From Prosthecobacter sp. (lineage in GTDB: Bacteria; Verrucomicrobiota; Verrucomicrobiia; Verrucomicrobiales; Verrucomicrobiaceae): DNA of 64,000 nt. Under the pieces are notes generated by a model, which was not told the origin of the DNA, made no database searches, and saw nothing but the letters and a program-made list of their open reading frames with translations. The stretch covers positions 28,868 through 92,867 of the forward strand of contig JABARQ010000042.1 in assembly GCA_019186985.1 (NCBI GenBank), written 5' to 3'. Made by a program: the position numbers and the translations under genes. Below, piece after piece: positions 61,698 to 64,000 of the stretch (positions are counted from its first letter, which is position 1; each line of letters opens with the position of its first letter).

Positions 61698-64000
61698 GGC
61701 ATCAAAGCCCACACAGCCGAAAGGCATTGGAGACCCATCCCGCTGGCAGGGGAGTTTCGGCGCAACCTTCGGGGGCATCAAAGCCCACACAGCCGAAAGG
61801 CATTGGAGACCATTGTGGACACGAACGAGCTGCTTCGCCGCCCCCTCAGGGCATCAAAGCCCACACAGCCGAAAGGCATTGGAGACACGAGCCTGCTTTT
61901 CGCTCATCTCGCGTTTGGCCTGCATCGGCATCAAAGCCCACACAGCCGAAAGGCATTGGAGACGACCTGCTGCACGCTTTGTGGTAGACCGCTAAAGTCG
62001 GGCATCAAAGCCCACACAGCCGAAAGGCATTGGAGACGGATGCAGGTGAAGATCGCCGTCGGCAACCCTCCCGGAGGCATCAAAGCCCACACAGCCGAAA
62101 GGCATTGGAGACATAGCGAGACTGTTCCATTAGTTGTGTTTGCCACACAATGGCATCAAAGCCCACACAGCCGAAAGGCATTGGAGACTCGACCTCAACG
62201 CAGAACTCCTTCTTATCACTCTTACCTGGCATCAAAGCCCACACAGCCGAAAGGCATTGGAGACCCGGACCTGTCCCTTGAACTGCGACAGCAGGTCCCC
62301 GAGGCATCAAAGCCCACACAGCCGAAAGGCATTGGAGACATAGCCGGGAACGAGAGCTGCGTCGGATCGACCCGCACGAGGGCATCAAAGCCCACACAGC
62401 CGAAAGGCATTGGAGACCTCTTGATCTCATGAGCTTAATTTCTTGTGCTGCCTCTTGGCATCAAAGCCCACACAGCCGAAAGGCATTGGAGACCTCCACC
62501 CTTGTAACGCATGCTTGGCCCGGTGGCTCCTCCGGCATCAAAGCCCACACAGCCGAAAGGCATTGGAGACCGCGGCTCAGTTTGAGAGGGTCGGAACAAT
62601 CTGCCCCGGGGCATCAAAGCCCACACAGCCGAAAGGCATTGGAGACCAGGAGTCGAAATCGTCAGCTTCCAGGTCGTCAACCACCAGGCATCAAAGCCCA
62701 CACAGCCGAAAGGCATTGGAGACAAAACCAGCAAACTGCATGCCTTTCTGAGCAGCCAGAAGGCATCAAAGCCCACACAGCCGAAAGGCATTGGAGACTC
62801 AAACGCCTTCCGACGAGGAAATTCACAGCAGCTTTGGCATCAAAGCCCACACAGCCGAAAGGCATTGGAGACAGCGTATGGGTTTGGTCGGGTCGAAACT
62901 TAAAACACGCAAGGCATCAAAGCCCACACAGCCGAAAGGCATTGGAGACCACCGGTGCGCTGTTCCAGAAGCCGAAGGACGAACCGAAGGCATCAAAGCC
63001 CACACAGCCGAAAGGCATTGGAGACTGTACTCGCCTGGGTGATCTTCCGCGAAACTCCAGTTAGGCATCAAAGCCCACACAGCCGAAAGGCATTGGAGAC
63101 AGAACCAGTTCGCCTTGGCGTTCTGGCCTGCACAGAGTGTGGCATCAAAGCCCACACAGCCGAAAGGCATTGGAGACAATTCCTTGATAGCGTAGGTGTG
63201 TGTCGTTTTCATGTTTGTTGGCATCAAAGCCCACACAGCCGAAAGGCATTGGAGACACCTTGCCAGGGTTGACGGCTTCCCACTTGGCAACGAAGTGGCA
63301 TCAAAGCCCACACAGCCGAAAGGCATTGGAGACAGGAACCTGGGCCACGAAGTCCTCGAACTTATCCGGCCGGCATCAAAGCCCACACAGCCGAAAGGCA
63401 TTGGAGACCGTAGCGCCAGCCGATGATATCATCTGATGGGTTAGCGAGGGCATCAAAGCCCACACAGCCGAAAGGCATTGGAGACCGTAGCGCCAGCCGA
63501 TGATATCATCTGATGGGTTAGCGAGGGCATCAAAGCCCACACAGCCGAAAGGCATTGGAGACGTCCTCCCAGGTTTCCTGCTTGAGGCGACCCTGGACAT
63601 GGGCATCAAAGCCCACACAGCCGAAAGGCATTGGAGACGTATCGGACATATATTTAGCTTCTATTGAGTTGAGTTGTGGCATCAAAGCCCACACAGCCGA
63701 AAGGCATTGGAGACTGGATGTTTTGATCGTAGAGGTGACTCTTTTTCAGAAGCGGCATCAAAGCCCACACAGCCGAAAGGCATTGGAGACTAGTAATTAT
63801 GGTAGCGGTGAGCTGCACGGACTGCTTCGGCATCAAAGCCCACACAGCCGAAAGGCATTGGAGACGCGGCGGAGGTAGTAAGGATGTCGGACATATGTGT
63901 TAGGCATCAAAGCCCACACAGCCGAAAGGCATTGGAGACTTGCTGATTGGTATTTTTGGCTGGCTAACTTGCCCGGCGGCATCAAAGCCCACACAGCCGA
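61698..64000 (+). CRISPR. CRISPR array, 30 complete 37-nt repeats plus a partial one at the window edge
   Basis: Repeats of 37 bases begin GGCATCAAAGCCCACACAGC and end CGAAAGGCATTGGAGAC. The first is 61698-61734; the last complete one is 63903-63939; a 23-base piece starts at 63978 and is cut by the window end. I found no mismatch among the repeats. There are 30 spacers of 37-42 bases, mostly 38-40. The repeat contains GCC-GAAA-GGC, a short stem with a GNRA-type loop. The spacers at 63409-63448 and 63486-63525 are identical. The repeat end TTGGAGAC, next to each spacer, would form the crRNA 5' tag if transcription runs left to right, as the leader suggests. Open frames through the array are artefacts. 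Confidence 0.98.

Noticed and set aside
61667..63878. Open frames with repeating KPTQPKGIGD or PMPFGCVGFDA peptides
   Set aside because: They are translations of the CRISPR repeats in different frames, not genes.

Overview
The window looks like a chromosomal segment of a Verrucomicrobiota bacterium, most likely related to Prosthecobacter or Verrucomicrobium. The evidence is high GC, weak Shine-Dalgarno sites, and a locus in the same gene order as the Akkermansia Amuc_1098-1102 pilus-associated cluster at the left end. Other indications are an LptD outer-membrane gene and DUF1080, neutral-ceramidase-like and PQQ-propeller proteins typical of the Planctomycetota-Verrucomicrobiota group. I placed the organism from protein resemblance only, not from an rRNA gene.

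Layout: (1) 1-4.75 kb, minus strand: pilus-associated operon running from an Amuc_1102-like secreted protein through PilM-like, Amuc_1100-like and Amuc_1099-like proteins to the start of an Amuc_1098-like gene. (2) 4.85-11.3 kb: UDP-glucuronate decarboxylase, a kelch protein, a haem c protein, rlmN and dnaX. (3) 11.4-21.5 kb: a metal (probably copper) resistance island. It holds a multicopper oxidase fused to a barrel-like tail, small Cys-rich exported proteins, a CnrY-CnrX-CnrH-like signalling trio, a second ECF sigma factor with a Cys-rich tail (CorE-like), an L,D-transpeptidase and a P1B copper ATPase. Two promoter-like motifs recur in it. (4) 21.6-46 kb: a 6S RNA candidate with terminator, then housekeeping and surface genes: hydroxyacid dehydrogenase, rsmB, UDP-glucose dehydrogenase, lptD, a hybrid histidine kinase, PQQ-propeller and ceramidase-like proteins, a zinc-ribbon coiled coil, a GTPase, a CNNM/CBS transporter, fmdB-like, rpsN, DUF1080, mnmA, ffh, a histidine phosphatase and a PP2C phosphatase. 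(5) 46.1-64 kb: a type III-B CRISPR-Cas locus, all on the plus strand.

The CRISPR locus runs cas10(cmr2)-cmr3-cmr4-cmr5-cmr6-cmr1, then a Can2/Card1-like CARF nuclease, a Csx3-like ring nuclease overlapping it by 4 bases, and a Csx14/NE0113 CARF protein. Next come a viperin-like radical SAM enzyme, two translationally coupled membrane proteins of unknown function, cas1, cas2, a leader, and an array of 30 complete 37-nt repeats that continues past the window end. No cas6 is visible.

The most interesting point is a prokaryotic viperin homologue, known elsewhere as a producer of chain-terminating ddh-nucleotides, embedded with an unknown membrane pair between the cyclic-oligoadenylate signalling genes and the adaptation genes of one apparent operon. 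This suggests a type III system with a nucleotide-analogue arm and a membrane arm. That functional link is inference from gene order and family resemblance.
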